A stretch of DNA of 64,000 bases from Kitasatospora sp. NBC_01250 (GCF_036226465.1 NZ_CP108476.1:248001-312000); one strand, 5' to 3'. Counted from the first letter of the stretch, positions 15,721-24,785 are shown. Notes: generated by a model not told the origin, from the letters alone. Made by a program: numbers and translations.

Positions 15721-16407
15721 CTACGCCTCCAGGGCCTTCGCGGCGTCGCGGATGACGTCGAGGACGAAGTCGGGGTGCGACAGCATGGGCACGTGGCTGC
15801 TGTCCACGCTGTAGGTCTTCGCGCCCATGCGCTCGGCGGCGGCCCGCTCCAGCTCCGGGTTCACGGTGCGGTCGTTGTTCGCGACGATGTACCAGCTCGG
15901 CTTCGTACGCCAGGCGGTGCCGGGGACCTGCTGAGTGAACAGGTCGGCGACCGGCACCGCGCCCGTCGCCAGGGCCAGCTGCTGCTCGGACGCGGGCAGA
16001 TCGCCGCAGAAGTCGCCGATGCCCGACTCGAGCAGCCACAGGCGGCCGTCGGCGACGTCGAGGTGCTTGAAGACCGGCATGCTGGGGAACTTCTCCTGCT
16101 GGCTCTGCGAGGTCTCGTCCTCGTCGGGCGCGAGCGCGGCGATGTAGACCAGCGCGCCCACCCGGTCGTGCATGCCCGCCTTGGTGATCAGCGTCCCGCC
16201 GTAGGAGTGCCCGACGAGCACGACCGGGCCTGGCACGTGGTTGATGGCCCGGGTGACGCACGCGACGTCGCCTTCGAGGGAGTCCAGGCCGTGCTGCGAG
16301 CTGTAGACCTGGTGGCCCTCGGCCTGCAGCACGGGGATGAGCTTGCTGAAGCACGACCCGTCGGCCCAGAGTCCGTGCGCGAAAACGATGCTGGCCTTGC
16401 CTGCCAT
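15721..16407 (-). CDS. Alpha/beta hydrolase (haloperoxidase/esterase-like)
   Basis: The protein has 228 residues from ATG 16405-16407 with a perfect AGGAGG 7 nt upstream. Motifs are IVFAHGLWADGSCFSKLIPV (oxyanion loop), VVLVGHSYGG with the nucleophile Ser near residue 77, and C-terminal NNDRTVNPELE (acid) and DSSHVPMLSHPDFV (His). The pattern matches the hydrolase group related to plant hydroxynitrile lyase/SABP2-like esterases common in actinomycetes. It is cytoplasmic with an unknown substrate. An in-frame extension to 16488 lacks a ribosome site. Confidence 0.88.
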   Translation of the reverse strand: MAGKASIVFAHGLWADGSCFSKLIPVLQAEGHQVYSSQHGLDSLEGDVACVTRAINHVPGPVVLVGHSYGGTLITKAGMHDRVGALVYIAALAPDEDETSQSQQEKFPSMPVFKHLDVADGRLWLLESGIGDFCGDLPASEQQLALATGAVPVADLFTQQVPGTAWRTKPSWYIVANNDRTVNPELERAAAERMGAKTYSVDSSHVPMLSHPDFVLDVIRDAAKALEA

Positions 16408-16588
16408 GACGTCCTCCTTCGTAGCTGTCACGCCATGACGCCACCCTACGTCGAGTACCCGGGAAGTTACTGTTCGTGATGGTCCCATTGGGCCTCGACC
16501 GAGGCGTCGGGCCCTCGGGGGCAGTGTCGCCGGGCAGTGCTCCGGGGCTCCCGAAGCTGGGGTGCCCCGCGGCTGCTACCGTCCGCGC

Positions 16589-17092
16589 ATGACAAAGAGC
16601 GTGCCCTTTACCGGTGACGAGAAGGACAGTCTGTACGCCGCCCTCGACCGGCATCGCGATGCGGTGCTGTGGAAGCTCGAAGGCCTCGACGACGAGCAGC
16701 TGCGGCGGCCGATGACGCCGTCGGGGACGAACCTGCTGGGGCTGGTCAAGCACCTCGGGGGCGCTGAGCTCGGTTGGTTCCGCGAGACCTTCGGCCGCGA
16801 AACGGGGCCCTTGCCCTTCGACTTCGATCGGGACGAGACCTCCGACATGCGGGTGGAACCGCACGAGTCCACCGCGGACATCCTGGAGTTCTACGGTCGT
16901 GCCCGGGCCGCCGCCGACCAGGTGATCGACGAGCTCGGCCTCGACGACCTCGGCACGTCCTACGCCGGCAACGCCGTGTCGCTGCGCTGGGTGCTCATCC
17001 ACATGACGACAGAAACCGCACGGCACGCGGGCCACATGGACATCCTGCGCGAGCTCGTCGACGGCTCGACCGGTGACCACAACCGGGGCTGA
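16589..17092 (+). CDS. DinB-family protein (DUF664)
   Basis: The product has 167 residues from ATG 16589. It is a four-helix bundle of the DinB/YfiT superfamily: DRHRDAVLWKLEGLDDEQLR, NLLGLVKHLGGAELGWF, VLIHMTTETARHAGHMDILR. The three His residues expected to bind metal are in VKHL and in ETARHAGHMD. Members include thiol transferases with mycothiol or bacillithiol and many proteins of unknown role. In actinomycetes a mycothiol-dependent activity is a reasonable guess, but nothing here proves it. A monocistronic gene. Confidence 0.85.
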   Translation: MTKSVPFTGDEKDSLYAALDRHRDAVLWKLEGLDDEQLRRPMTPSGTNLLGLVKHLGGAELGWFRETFGRETGPLPFDFDRDETSDMRVEPHESTADILEFYGRARAAADQVIDELGLDDLGTSYAGNAVSLRWVLIHMTTETARHAGHMDILRELVDGSTGDHNRG

Positions 17093-17213
17093 TCCGCGCC
17101 CAGGGCGATCCGTCGGTGGATCACGACCAGGTGGCCTGGGCCGGCATCGGGCACCCGTGGATCCGTGCATCCGGGACCGGATCAGCTGAAGCAGCGCGTA
17201 GACACCTGACTGC

Positions 17214-17837
17214 GTGGGCAGCAAGAAGGACGGCAGTCAGGTGGGCGACGAGGGGGGACCCGGCGTGGTGGTCTTGGTGATCGTCTTGGGGGCGCTGGCC
17301 GCAGGGGTGCTGCTGACCGGTCTGGTGCGGGCCGGGCGGCGGGAGTCCGCAGCCGAGCGGGCCCGCCTCGCCGGCGAGGCCGCCCTGGCGGCGCGCCGGT
17401 CCATGGACACCGTCTGGGCCATGGACGACCGCCAGTTCGAGGACCACGTCGCCGCGCTGTGCCGCCGCGACGGCTGCAGCTCCGTCCAGCGCGTCGGCGG
17501 CGCCGGCGACCTGGGCGCGGACGTGACCGCCACGCTGCCCGACGGTCGCCGCCTCGTCATCCAGTGCAAGCGCTACGCCCCGCACCGCTCGGTCGGTAGC
17601 CGCGACATCCAGCTCTTCAACGGCACCGCCCGGCTGGAACACCACGCCGACGTCCCGTTGTTCGTCGCCTCCTGCGTGTTCACCAAGCCGGCCCGGACGT
17701 TCGCCGCCAAACACCGGCTCACCCTCATCGACGTCGACCTGCTCGGCTTCTGGAACAACGGCACCCCGCTGACCTCGTTCCTCGACCTCGACATCGCCCG
17801 CTCCGGCACCAACCGCAGACTCGGACCGGCCGGTTGA
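17214..17837 (+). CDS. Membrane-anchored Mrr-like restriction endonuclease
   Basis: The product has 207 residues. A single membrane helix at about 17-40 (PGVVVLVIVLGALAAGVLL) is followed by a basic linker. The Mrr catalytic domain then has FEDHVAALCRRDGC, VQRVGGAGDLGADVTA, PDGRRLVIQCKRY and a C-terminal helix. The PD-(D/E)xK residues are Asp in GADV and Gln-x-Lys in IQCK. The catalytic domain should face the cytoplasm and cleave DNA, modified DNA being the usual target of Mrr. No methylase or other defence gene is next to it, and the membrane anchor is worth noting. Start: GTG at 17214. Confidence 0.82.
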   Translation: MGSKKDGSQVGDEGGPGVVVLVIVLGALAAGVLLTGLVRAGRRESAAERARLAGEAALAARRSMDTVWAMDDRQFEDHVAALCRRDGCSSVQRVGGAGDLGADVTATLPDGRRLVIQCKRYAPHRSVGSRDIQLFNGTARLEHHADVPLFVASCVFTKPARTFAAKHRLTLIDVDLLGFWNNGTPLTSFLDLDIARSGTNRRLGPAG

Positions 17838-18004
17838 TCCCCGACCGGCGTCCTCCGCCGTGAAGTCCGGTGCGCCACAGCGTCGTTGACCGCGCACATC
17901 GAAGGATGTGGAGCGGATCAACTCCTGCACCAGACGGCCCGATGAACCGACGAACCGACGAACCGCGTGCGCTGGGGCGGGTGGCCGCCCCAGCGCCGGT
18001 GCGA

Positions 18005-18718
18005 CTACTCCTGCAGGTAGGTCTCGCTGAAGCTGGTGCCGCCGGAGCCGAGCGCGCTGGTGCGGGCCTCGTAGGCGCCGTTCGAGGGGTCCATCGCGAC
18101 CGGGTTCGACGAACCGAGGGACTTGCCGTTGACGGTGGCGGAACTGAAGTTCAGCGTACCGAAGTTGGGGTAGGCCCCGCTCGGCGACTCGATGATCACC
18201 TCGGCGCTGGCCCGCTGCGCGGAGAGGGTCTTGCTGGTGCTGTAGGTCCAACCCCGCGAGGAGTCGGTCAGCTTCAGGTTGTACTTGTTGCTCCCGGCGT
18301 AGGTCACCGAGGCGTTGATGACGTCCCCGGCCGACACCGGGTACGAACTGGTGCTCAGGTAGACCGGGTTCGCCGGGTACATCTCGTACCAGGCCTGGTC
18401 GACGGGGCTGCCGCTGGAGCAGTCGGTCGCCACGCCGGTCTGCTCGACACTGGACGATCCGTACCCGTCGATGCCGACCCAGGGGGCGTAGAGGTCGTTG
18501 GTCGAGTTGCAGGTCGCGCGCGCCTCGGTCCAGGTGGCCGAGACCGAGGTGAAGCCGCTGCCGGTAGCGGCGTAGCCGCCCCAGTTGTAGCCGTTGATGT
18601 TGTAGCTCAGGGGGCGGAACGCCAGGTGCTGGGCTGCCGCCGCAGTGGTCGGCGCGACGGGGGCGAGAGCGGTGGCCGCTGCCGCGAGGGTGGCGACGCG
18701 TATCAGGAACTTGCGCAT
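18005..18718 (-). CDS. Secreted G1-family (eqolisin-like) peptidase
   Basis: The protein has 237 residues with a clear signal peptide ending near TTAAAAQ. The mature part reads as a beta-sandwich: NWGGYAATGSGFTSVSATWT, WVGIDGYGSSSVEQTG and RASAEVIIESPSG. In eqolisins the catalytic pair is Gln and Glu. The Gln in SVEQTG and the Glu in AEVIIE are in the expected places, and the conserved WYEMYP is present. This glutamic peptidase family, first known from fungi, works at acid pH, and bacterial members occur in acid-tolerant actinomycetes. It acts outside the cell. Two Cys pairs could form disulfides. Confidence 0.82.
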   Translation of the reverse strand: MRKFLIRVATLAAAATALAPVAPTTAAAAQHLAFRPLSYNINGYNWGGYAATGSGFTSVSATWTEARATCNSTNDLYAPWVGIDGYGSSSVEQTGVATDCSSGSPVDQAWYEMYPANPVYLSTSSYPVSAGDVINASVTYAGSNKYNLKLTDSSRGWTYSTSKTLSAQRASAEVIIESPSGAYPNFGTLNFSSATVNGKSLGSSNPVAMDPSNGAYEARTSALGSGGTSFSETYLQE

Positions 18719-19160
18719 GCTGGCTCCTCCGTGGGGGGACGAACAGGATGCTCGCGAGCCCGCCCGAGCCGTGTGGGGGGCTTGGGGGGCAGTACAGAGT
18801 GACCTATTGTCATGCGCTGGGCAAGAGCCTGGAAGCTTCGAGTTTCCCGTGAATTCGGCGGCCGGGCAGCACGCCTGACGGCTGCTCCGCGCCTGAACGC
18901 CTGCGCCGAATCAGCGACGACGGAGCGTCAGGCTCGCGTCAGCAGGCCGTCAGCCCGGTGCCGCACCATGGTCATGTGCCCAGCGGACCCGCCCGACCAA
19001 GGGAGACGAACACCCGACCGGCTACGCGCTGTGGCCGTTCGGGTGGTCCCTGCCCGACGCGGCGCCGGTGTGACCACCGTCGGCCCGCCGGCGAGGTCGA
19101 GGGCCGTCTACCGATCGACCGCCGCTCGGACGACGAGCTCCTCTGCTGCCCCCGGACCGC
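18719..19160. other. Intergenic region, nothing recognised
   Basis: The 440 bp between the peptidase gene start and the ThpR gene end contain the promoter region of the peptidase. I found no convincing small gene or hairpin. Confidence 0.4.
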
Positions 19161-19778
19161 CTACGGCTCGGCGGGGGCGCTGCTGTCCTCGGCCGGGATC
19201 GCGTCGCCGAATCGCCACGCCTCGATGTCGCGGTACCGGATCGGCCCAGGCCCACGGCCGATGTTGCTGCCGACCAGGTGGAGGCGCTCGGCCTGCCACG
19301 GTCGGCCCACGAACCCGCTGAGCTCGGCCGCAGCCTGCGGCACGCTGGTGGGATCGTCGCGGCGCGACCGTGCCAGCGTCAGATGGGGGCGCAGCGCGCG
19401 GTCCCTGAACTCGATCCCGCAGGATCTGACCAGCTCCCGGACATCGGCGGCGAGCAGCTGCAGTCCCTCCAGGTCCCCGTCGATCCCGCTCCACAGCAGT
19501 CGCTCGTCGAAGTGGCCGCCACCGCGCAGGCCCAGCTGCAGGGCGGGGTGCGACGCCGCCCGGCCGGCCAGCACCGACCGCAGCAACGGTACGGTCGTGG
19601 AGGGGAGTTCGCCGAGGAAGGCCAGCGTGATGTGCCAGTCCTCGATCCGGTTCCACCTCAGCCGCGGATACCTGGCGTAAGCGGGCCGCAGGACCTGGGC
19701 CAGCTCGTCCTTCGCGGCGTCCGGCGGAGCCAGTGCCACGAAGACACGCAGGGTCAGGGGCTCGGGGTGATCGTCCAC
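19161..19778 (-). CDS. thpR: RNA 2',3'-cyclic phosphodiesterase (2'-5' RNA ligase family)
   Basis: The product has 205 residues and belongs to the 2H phosphoesterase superfamily. Two HxTx motifs are present: HITLAFLGELP at about residue 48 and HLTLARSRRD near residue 135, spaced as in ThpR/LigT. The N-terminus LRVFVALAPPDAAKDELAQV is the usual first strand and helix. These enzymes hydrolyse 2',3'-cyclic phosphates on RNA and can reversibly join 2'-5' half-tRNAs in vitro; the in vivo role is unclear. The length is normal. Monocistronic. Confidence 0.9.
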   Translation of the reverse strand: MDDHPEPLTLRVFVALAPPDAAKDELAQVLRPAYARYPRLRWNRIEDWHITLAFLGELPSTTVPLLRSVLAGRAASHPALQLGLRGGGHFDERLLWSGIDGDLEGLQLLAADVRELVRSCGIEFRDRALRPHLTLARSRRDDPTSVPQAAAELSGFVGRPWQAERLHLVGSNIGRGPGPIRYRDIEAWRFGDAIPAEDSSAPAEP

Positions 19779-20026
19779 CAGGGATTTCTAGCACCTCACC
19801 AACACCCCGGGCCACCGGCACCAGCACCGGCCACCGGCGCCCGGGGGCAGCGCGACAGCGGACAGCCGGGTGCGGGGCCCCGGCCGGGCCTTCGGCGCGA
19901 ACAGCGCCGGGCACGGGAGTGGCACCGGAGTCGCACCGGCCCCGCTCCGGCTCGTTCCGCAGCGGAGCGGTCCCGCTGGCGGTCAGGGGCGTTCGGGCGC
20001 GAACCGCCGTGGTGGAGAATCGCTCC

Positions 20027-21238
20027 ATGCGGATTGTGATCATCACGGCCGGCTCACGAGGGGACGTCGCGCCGTTCACGGGCTTGGGCCGGCGTCTGCT
20101 GGAGGCGGGGCACCACGTTGCCGTGGCCGCTCACCCGCCCTTCGCGACGCTGGTCGAGGCGTGCGATCTGGAGTACCGGCCGCTGCCGGGAGACCCGCGG
20201 GCACTCATCCGCTCCAGGGGCCAGGCGGCGTCCCCGCAGGAGGCCCGGGCAGTGATGGCGGCGTTTCTGGACGGACTCGCCGATGGGGTGGTGGAGGCTG
20301 TGGCGGGCGGTGCCGACCTGCTGCTCACCGCCTTCGGCCCGTCGGCGCTCAGCCGGGCGGCCAGGGAGGCGTTCGGCACGCCGGTCATCGGCACGTACCT
20401 CGCGCCCGCCTTCGCCACCAGGGAGTTCCCGCTGCCCGGCGCCCGGGGCGTCGACGACCTGGGGCCGGACGGCAATCTCGCGGCCGGCCAAGCGGTGCTC
20501 CGAGGCGGCGAGGCGCTCCTCACCGGCGTTGCGACCCGGCTGCGCCACCGCCTGGGACTGCCCGCCGCAACGCCCCCGGCACCGCCCGGGCGTACCGGTT
20601 CGGTCCTCCACGGCTTCAGTCCGCTGGTGGTGCCGCGTCCGGCCGACTGGCCGTCCGGGGCCGAGGTGACGGGCTACTGGTGGCCCGCTCGACCGCAGGG
20701 CTGGCAGCCCCCGGGCGAACTGGTCGACCTCCTCCAAGCCGGTCCGGCCCCGGTGTTCATCGGCTTCGGCAGCATGGCACCCGGAGAGGGCGAGCGGCTC
20801 AGCGAGCTGGTGGCCGCCGCGGTGAGGCGGGCGGGTGTGCGCGCGGTGGTGCAGGCAGGCTGGGCCGGACTGGGAGGGACGGGTGACGACCTCCTGGCCG
20901 TCGGCGACCTGCCCCACGACTGGCTGCTCCCCCGCACGGCCACCGTCGTCCACCATGCCGGAGCGGGCACCACCGGAGCCGGACTGCGCGCGGGGATCCC
21001 CGCCGTGCCGGTCCCCGTCATGGCCGACCAACCGTTCTGGGCGGCACGCCTGCACCGGCTGGGAGTCGCCCCTCAGCCGCTCCCGTTCCCGGACCTCACC
21101 GCCGAGCACCTCGCCGCCGCGATCACGGCCGCCAGTGCCGAGACCGTCCGACGCCGCGCGGCCGACATCGCCCGGCGCATAGCGGCAGAGGACGGCGCCG
21201 GTGCCGTCCTCTCCCGCATCGACGAACTCGGCCACTGA
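20027..21238 (+). CDS. GT1-family glycosyltransferase (sterol/macrolide glycosyltransferase-like)
   Basis: The product has 403 residues from ATG 20027. It shows the GT-B fold: MRIVIITAGSRGDVAPFTGL at the N-terminus, the linker VTGYWWPARPQGW, and VFIGFGSMAPGEG. The donor-binding signature HHAGAGTTGAGLRAGIPAVP and DQPFWAARLHRLGV follow. It most resembles the UDP-sugar-dependent group that glucosylates sterols or hydrophobic natural products. The acceptor is unknown, and no polyketide genes are nearby to suggest one. Translation of the longer upstream frame lacks coding character. Confidence 0.88.
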   Translation: MRIVIITAGSRGDVAPFTGLGRRLLEAGHHVAVAAHPPFATLVEACDLEYRPLPGDPRALIRSRGQAASPQEARAVMAAFLDGLADGVVEAVAGGADLLLTAFGPSALSRAAREAFGTPVIGTYLAPAFATREFPLPGARGVDDLGPDGNLAAGQAVLRGGEALLTGVATRLRHRLGLPAATPPAPPGRTGSVLHGFSPLVVPRPADWPSGAEVTGYWWPARPQGWQPPGELVDLLQAGPAPVFIGFGSMAPGEGERLSELVAAAVRRAGVRAVVQAGWAGLGGTGDDLLAVGDLPHDWLLPRTATVVHHAGAGTTGAGLRAGIPAVPVPVMADQPFWAARLHRLGVAPQPLPFPDLTAEHLAAAITAASAETVRRRAADIARRIAAEDGAGAVLSRIDELGH

Positions 21239-21370
21239 CTCCCCGGGATCCCCCACCACCGCCCTACTGAAGCGAACCGGGCCCAGGCCGCACATGGCGC
21301 TGCCTCGACTCCTGGACACTTCGGACGCCGCCATGGGCCCTGATGCCGCCCGAAGCCGTGCACAAATCGG

Positions 21371-21406
21371 CCGTCGCAGCCGTCGCAGCCGTCGCAGCCA
21401 TCGCGG
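21371..21406. repeat. 9-bp tandem repeat, four units
   Basis: Three perfect units of CCGTCGCAG are followed by one imperfect unit, CCATCGCGG. They are in non-coding sequence between two convergent genes. Confidence 0.85.
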
Positions 21407-21456
21407 CTATCTCGGCACGAACGGCGTGAACGGCGTGAACAGCACCCGGCGATGGC

Positions 21457-21783
21457 CTACTTCACCGAGTCGTAGGCGGCGGCGAAGGTGTCCGCGAACC
21501 AGGGGCTGTACTCCACACCAGATCCGCTCCGCACCACGCTGCCGCTGCAGTCGTGCTTGGTGCTGCCGGGGGTGTGCAGGGCGCCGGTCGGCGTGGCCCA
21601 GTCCTGGTGCGGCCGCGCGGCGGTGGCCGGCGCATCGGACGAGTCGGACGCACCGGATATGTCCGTCACGCTCGACGGGTCCGCGACCGGGTCCGTGGTC
21701 GAGTCCGCGCCGAACGCGACGGCCGACGGAACGAGCGCTGCGAACACCGTTGCTGCGACAACGGCGGTCCGAGCCAGCTTCAT
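21457..21783 (-). CDS. Small secreted protein, unknown function
   Basis: The product has 108 residues from ATG 21781-21783 with GGGGGA upstream. An in-frame ATG four codons earlier is also possible. The signal peptide is MKLARTAVVAATVFAALVPS with a predicted cut near AFGA. The mature part is Asp/Ser/Thr-rich and ends FADTFAAAYDSVK, with a Cys in KHDCSGSVV. No domain is recognised. It should be exported by the Sec route. The much longer frame upstream to 22557 runs antisense to the next gene and is rejected. Confidence 0.65.
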   Translation of the reverse strand: MKLARTAVVAATVFAALVPSAVAFGADSTTDPVADPSSVTDISGASDSSDAPATAARPHQDWATPTGALHTPGSTKHDCSGSVVRSGSGVEYSPWFADTFAAAYDSVK

Positions 21784-22123
21784 GATGTCCCCCATCCGAC
21801 CCTTTGGCCAGGGGCGACAGCGAGAACTCTGCCGCCGCCGCAGCCCACCGCGCGTCGAGCCGTGGTTGGAGAATTCCAACGCCCGCGCCAACCCCAGGGG
21901 TTGAGCACGGCCGACGAGGTAGACCCACGCAACAGCAGTACCTGCGGGCGGGTAGGCGGAGAGCCCCATCGGGCCCTGCTCCCGACAGACGATCCGCTCC
22001 CCCGCCTCCGGCTGCGGACGGACACCGATCAGCCCGCCGCAGCACTCGCGATGACGCCGTATCACCTCCGCTGCTGCACACTTGAGCCCCGACATCGCCC
22101 CATCTGCAGGCAGGAACGCCGCC
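21784..22123. other. Divergent intergenic region
   Basis: The 340 bp between the divergently oriented secreted-protein gene and the SMP-30-like gene should hold both promoters. No operator palindrome or small gene was recognised. Confidence 0.4.
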
Positions 22124-23140
22124 GTGAAACCGCACCGCCGCCTGATCTCCCCCCGCCGCTGGACCCCACCGCCGGCCGCCCCCGGGCACGGCGGCACGGA
22201 CGGCACGAGCCGCTTCCGGATCGCCCGCCGCCTGGCGACCGGCGGGCACGGGCCCGAGGACGTGATCTTCGACCGGCAGGGTGGTCTGCTCACCGGGCTC
22301 GCCGACGGGAGCATCGTCCGCCTCGACCCCGCGACCGGGGCCCGCACCGTGCTGGGCACCACCGGAGGCCGCCCGCTGGGACTCGAGCCCTGCGCCGACG
22401 CAAGCGTGCTGGTCTGCGACCACGACCGCGGGTTGCTGCGCGTCGGCCCCGACGGGTCGGTCCAGGTCCTCGTCGACGAGGTCGACGGCAGCCCGCTCAC
22501 CTTCACCAGCAATGTGGTCGAAGGTCCTGACGGAACGATCTGGTTCACCGTCTCCACGCGACGCTGGGACCTCGAGCACTACCTCGGCGACATCATCGAA
22601 CACTCCTGCACCGGCATGCTGGTACGCCGCGACGTGGACGGCACCGTGACCGTGCTGCTCGACGACCTCAAGTTCGCCAACGGCCTCGTGCTCGCTCCCG
22701 ACGCCTCGCACCTGCTGTTCGCCGAGACCGGCGGATACCGGGTGAGCCGCTACTGGCTCACCGGCGCCCGGGCCGCAACCGTGGAGCCGTTCGCCGACAA
22801 CCTGCCCGGGCTCCCGGACAACATGAGTCTGGGCAGCGACGGCCTCCTGTGGGTCTCGATCGCCGCCCCGCGCAACGCCCTGCTCGACAAGCTGCTGCCG
22901 CTCGCAGGGCTCTGGCGGATCCTGGTGTGGAACCTCCCCGAGGCCGTCCGCCCCAAGCCGGCGCCGCTGGCCCAGGTGATGGCCTTCGACCTCGACGGCC
23001 GCCTCGTCCACGACCTGCGGGCGAGCGACGGATCCTACGGACTCGTGACCAGCGTCGCCGAGCACAACGGGACCGTCGTGGCGGGCAGTCTGCACGAGAG
23101 CGACATCGTCGTGCTGGACCTGGCCTCGCACGACCGCTGA
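22124..23140 (+). CDS. SMP-30/strictosidine-synthase-like beta-propeller protein
   Basis: The product has 338 residues from GTG 22124, preceded by AGGA. It has six-bladed propeller repeats: GPEDVIFDRQGGLLTGLADG, LGLEPCADASVLVCDHDRG, SNVVEGPDGTIWFTVS, KFANGLVLAPDASHLLFAET and PGLPDNMSLGSDGLLWVSIA. The Glu/Asn/Asp positions that bind a divalent cation in gluconolactonase and strictosidine synthase relatives appear in FTSNVVEGPDG and FANGL. It may be a lactonase or esterase of unknown specificity. No signal peptide is obvious. It is followed by the antiporter gene on the same strand after about 220 nt. Confidence 0.8.
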   Translation: MKPHRRLISPRRWTPPPAAPGHGGTDGTSRFRIARRLATGGHGPEDVIFDRQGGLLTGLADGSIVRLDPATGARTVLGTTGGRPLGLEPCADASVLVCDHDRGLLRVGPDGSVQVLVDEVDGSPLTFTSNVVEGPDGTIWFTVSTRRWDLEHYLGDIIEHSCTGMLVRRDVDGTVTVLLDDLKFANGLVLAPDASHLLFAETGGYRVSRYWLTGARAATVEPFADNLPGLPDNMSLGSDGLLWVSIAAPRNALLDKLLPLAGLWRILVWNLPEAVRPKPAPLAQVMAFDLDGRLVHDLRASDGSYGLVTSVAEHNGTVVAGSLHESDIVVLDLASHDR

Positions 23141-23274
23141 CCGGACAACCGCCACCCCGCCCCAACGCCCGACCCCGTGAGCGCCGGCACTCGACGCCGG
23201 GACCCACGAACGGGACACGCCAACGGGACACGCGGGAACGGCGGAGCCCGCGTCCGGTGCGGTGGCGCGCCCTA

Positions 23275-23306
23275 TGATCATGACGGCTGTGCCGCCGTCA
23301 TGATCA
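23275..23306. promoter_or_regulatory. Perfect 13-bp inverted repeat upstream of the antiporter gene
   Basis: TGATCATGACGGC and GCCGTCATGATCA flank a 6-nt spacer, about 57 nt before the antiporter start. It could be an operator or a hairpin that ends transcription from the preceding gene. No T tract follows. Confidence 0.55.
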
Positions 23307-23362
23307 CGAACCGGGGACGAACAGAACCGGGGACCACAGAACCAGGGAAGGCAGGTGCATCC

Positions 23363-24619
23363 GTGATCGCGCTGGTCGTCAGCATGGGCACGCTGTTCGC
23401 CTGGTCCCTGGTGGCCGGCCGGCTGACCCGGTGGAGCATCACGGCGCCGGTCGCGATGACGGCCGCGGGCGTGGCGCTGACCGTGGGACCACACCCGCTG
23501 GTCCGGATCACGCTGACCACCTCGGACGCCGAGCACGCGGTCGAGATCATCCTCGCCGTCCTCCTCTTCGTCGACGCCACCGCGGTGCCGAGCCAGGTGA
23601 TGCACCGCCAACGGGGTCTGCTGGTAAGGCTGCTGGTCCTCGCCCTGCCCCTCACCTTCGGTGTCGCCGTACTGGCGGGCGTCCTGCTCTTCCCCGCCCA
23701 CAACTGGTGGCTGGCCGCACTGTTCGCCGCGATCACCGTACCCGTCGACCTGGCCCCCGCGGTCGAGCTGATCCGCGACGTCCGGCTGCCCTCCTGGCTG
23801 CGCGGGGTGCTCACCGTCGAGAGCGGACTGAACGACGGGATCGTCGCCCCGCTCTTCCTGCTCTGCCTCGCCGGCTTCGAGGCCCACGGCGGCGTCGCAC
23901 ACGGTGCCGCGCACACCCCCTCGGACGACCTCGGCGACGCCCTCGACGCGCTGCTGTGGGCAGTGGTCGCGGGCGCCCTGGTCGGCAAGCCCGGCGGCTG
24001 GCTGCTGCGCCGCGCCTGGCTGGCCGAGTGGACCCGGCCGGCCGCACTGCGCCTGGGGATCGTCGCGCTCCCGCTGATGGCGTACGCACTGGCCACCGAG
24101 CTGCACGGCAACGGCTTCGTCGCCGCCTTCGTGGCCGGCCTGCTCTTCACCCCGGCCTCCCGCGCGCTGCCGCCCGAAGCACCGCACCTGCTGGAGGACA
24201 TCGGGACGCTCCTCTCGCTCGCGCTCTGGTTCGTCTTCGGACAGTTGGTCACCCAGGCGTTCACCGGCGCCTTCGACGCCCGGGTGGTGGCCTACGCGTT
24301 CCTGACCCTGACGGTGGTGCGGATCGCGCCCGTGCTGCTCTGCCTGGTGGGCAGCGGCCTGAGCCGGGCCGACCGGCTGTTGCTCGCCTGGCTCGGACCG
24401 CGCGGCCTGGCCTCCATCGTCTTCGGCCTGCTCGCCTTCATCAGCCTGGCCCCCGCGGACCCGCACGCCGCGGACCTGGTGGGCCAGGTGATGGTGATGA
24501 CCGTGCTGATGAGCCTGGTTCTGCACGGGCTGACCTACGGCCCGTTGGCGGGGCGCTACGACCGTGCGCAGCGGCGGGCCGAAGCCGTCTCCGGCGCCCA
24601 GCAGGACCCGGACCGCTGA
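23363..24619 (+). CDS. Cation:proton antiporter (CPA1 family)
   Basis: The product has 418 residues from GTG 23363. It is an integral membrane protein with about 12 hydrophobic segments, from VVSMGTLFAWSLVAGRLTRW to LVGQVMVMTVLMSLVLHGL. Family motifs include AVLLFVDATAVPSQVM near residue 65, AAITVPVDLAPA, and ESGLNDGIVAPLFLLCLAGF. The acidic residue of the ND motif takes part in ion exchange. It should exchange Na+ or K+ for H+ at the cell membrane. A longer frame starting near 23177 lacks a ribosome site. The inverted repeat at 23275-23306 may control it. Confidence 0.88.
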   Translation: MIALVVSMGTLFAWSLVAGRLTRWSITAPVAMTAAGVALTVGPHPLVRITLTTSDAEHAVEIILAVLLFVDATAVPSQVMHRQRGLLVRLLVLALPLTFGVAVLAGVLLFPAHNWWLAALFAAITVPVDLAPAVELIRDVRLPSWLRGVLTVESGLNDGIVAPLFLLCLAGFEAHGGVAHGAAHTPSDDLGDALDALLWAVVAGALVGKPGGWLLRRAWLAEWTRPAALRLGIVALPLMAYALATELHGNGFVAAFVAGLLFTPASRALPPEAPHLLEDIGTLLSLALWFVFGQLVTQAFTGAFDARVVAYAFLTLTVVRIAPVLLCLVGSGLSRADRLLLAWLGPRGLASIVFGLLAFISLAPADPHAADLVGQVMVMTVLMSLVLHGLTYGPLAGRYDRAQRRAEAVSGAQQDPDR

Positions 24620-24785
24620 CGGACCCTCCATCCACGAGCAGGGCCCCGGCGCGCCCCCCGGAGAAGGTCCACGCCGCCGTCCATGTGTTCGACGGTATTT
24701 GACGTATCGCCATATGAACTCCACCGGCGCCCGCTAGCCTGACCGCGTACATGCCAGAAGGTCCGCCCCCACCCGCGGAGGTCCC

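Noticed and set aside
21407-24724. 1,105-codon minus-strand open frame across the propeller and antiporter genes
   Set aside because: It is antisense to clear plus-strand genes, with low-complexity residue content; only the short secreted protein at 21457-21783 is kept from that strand.
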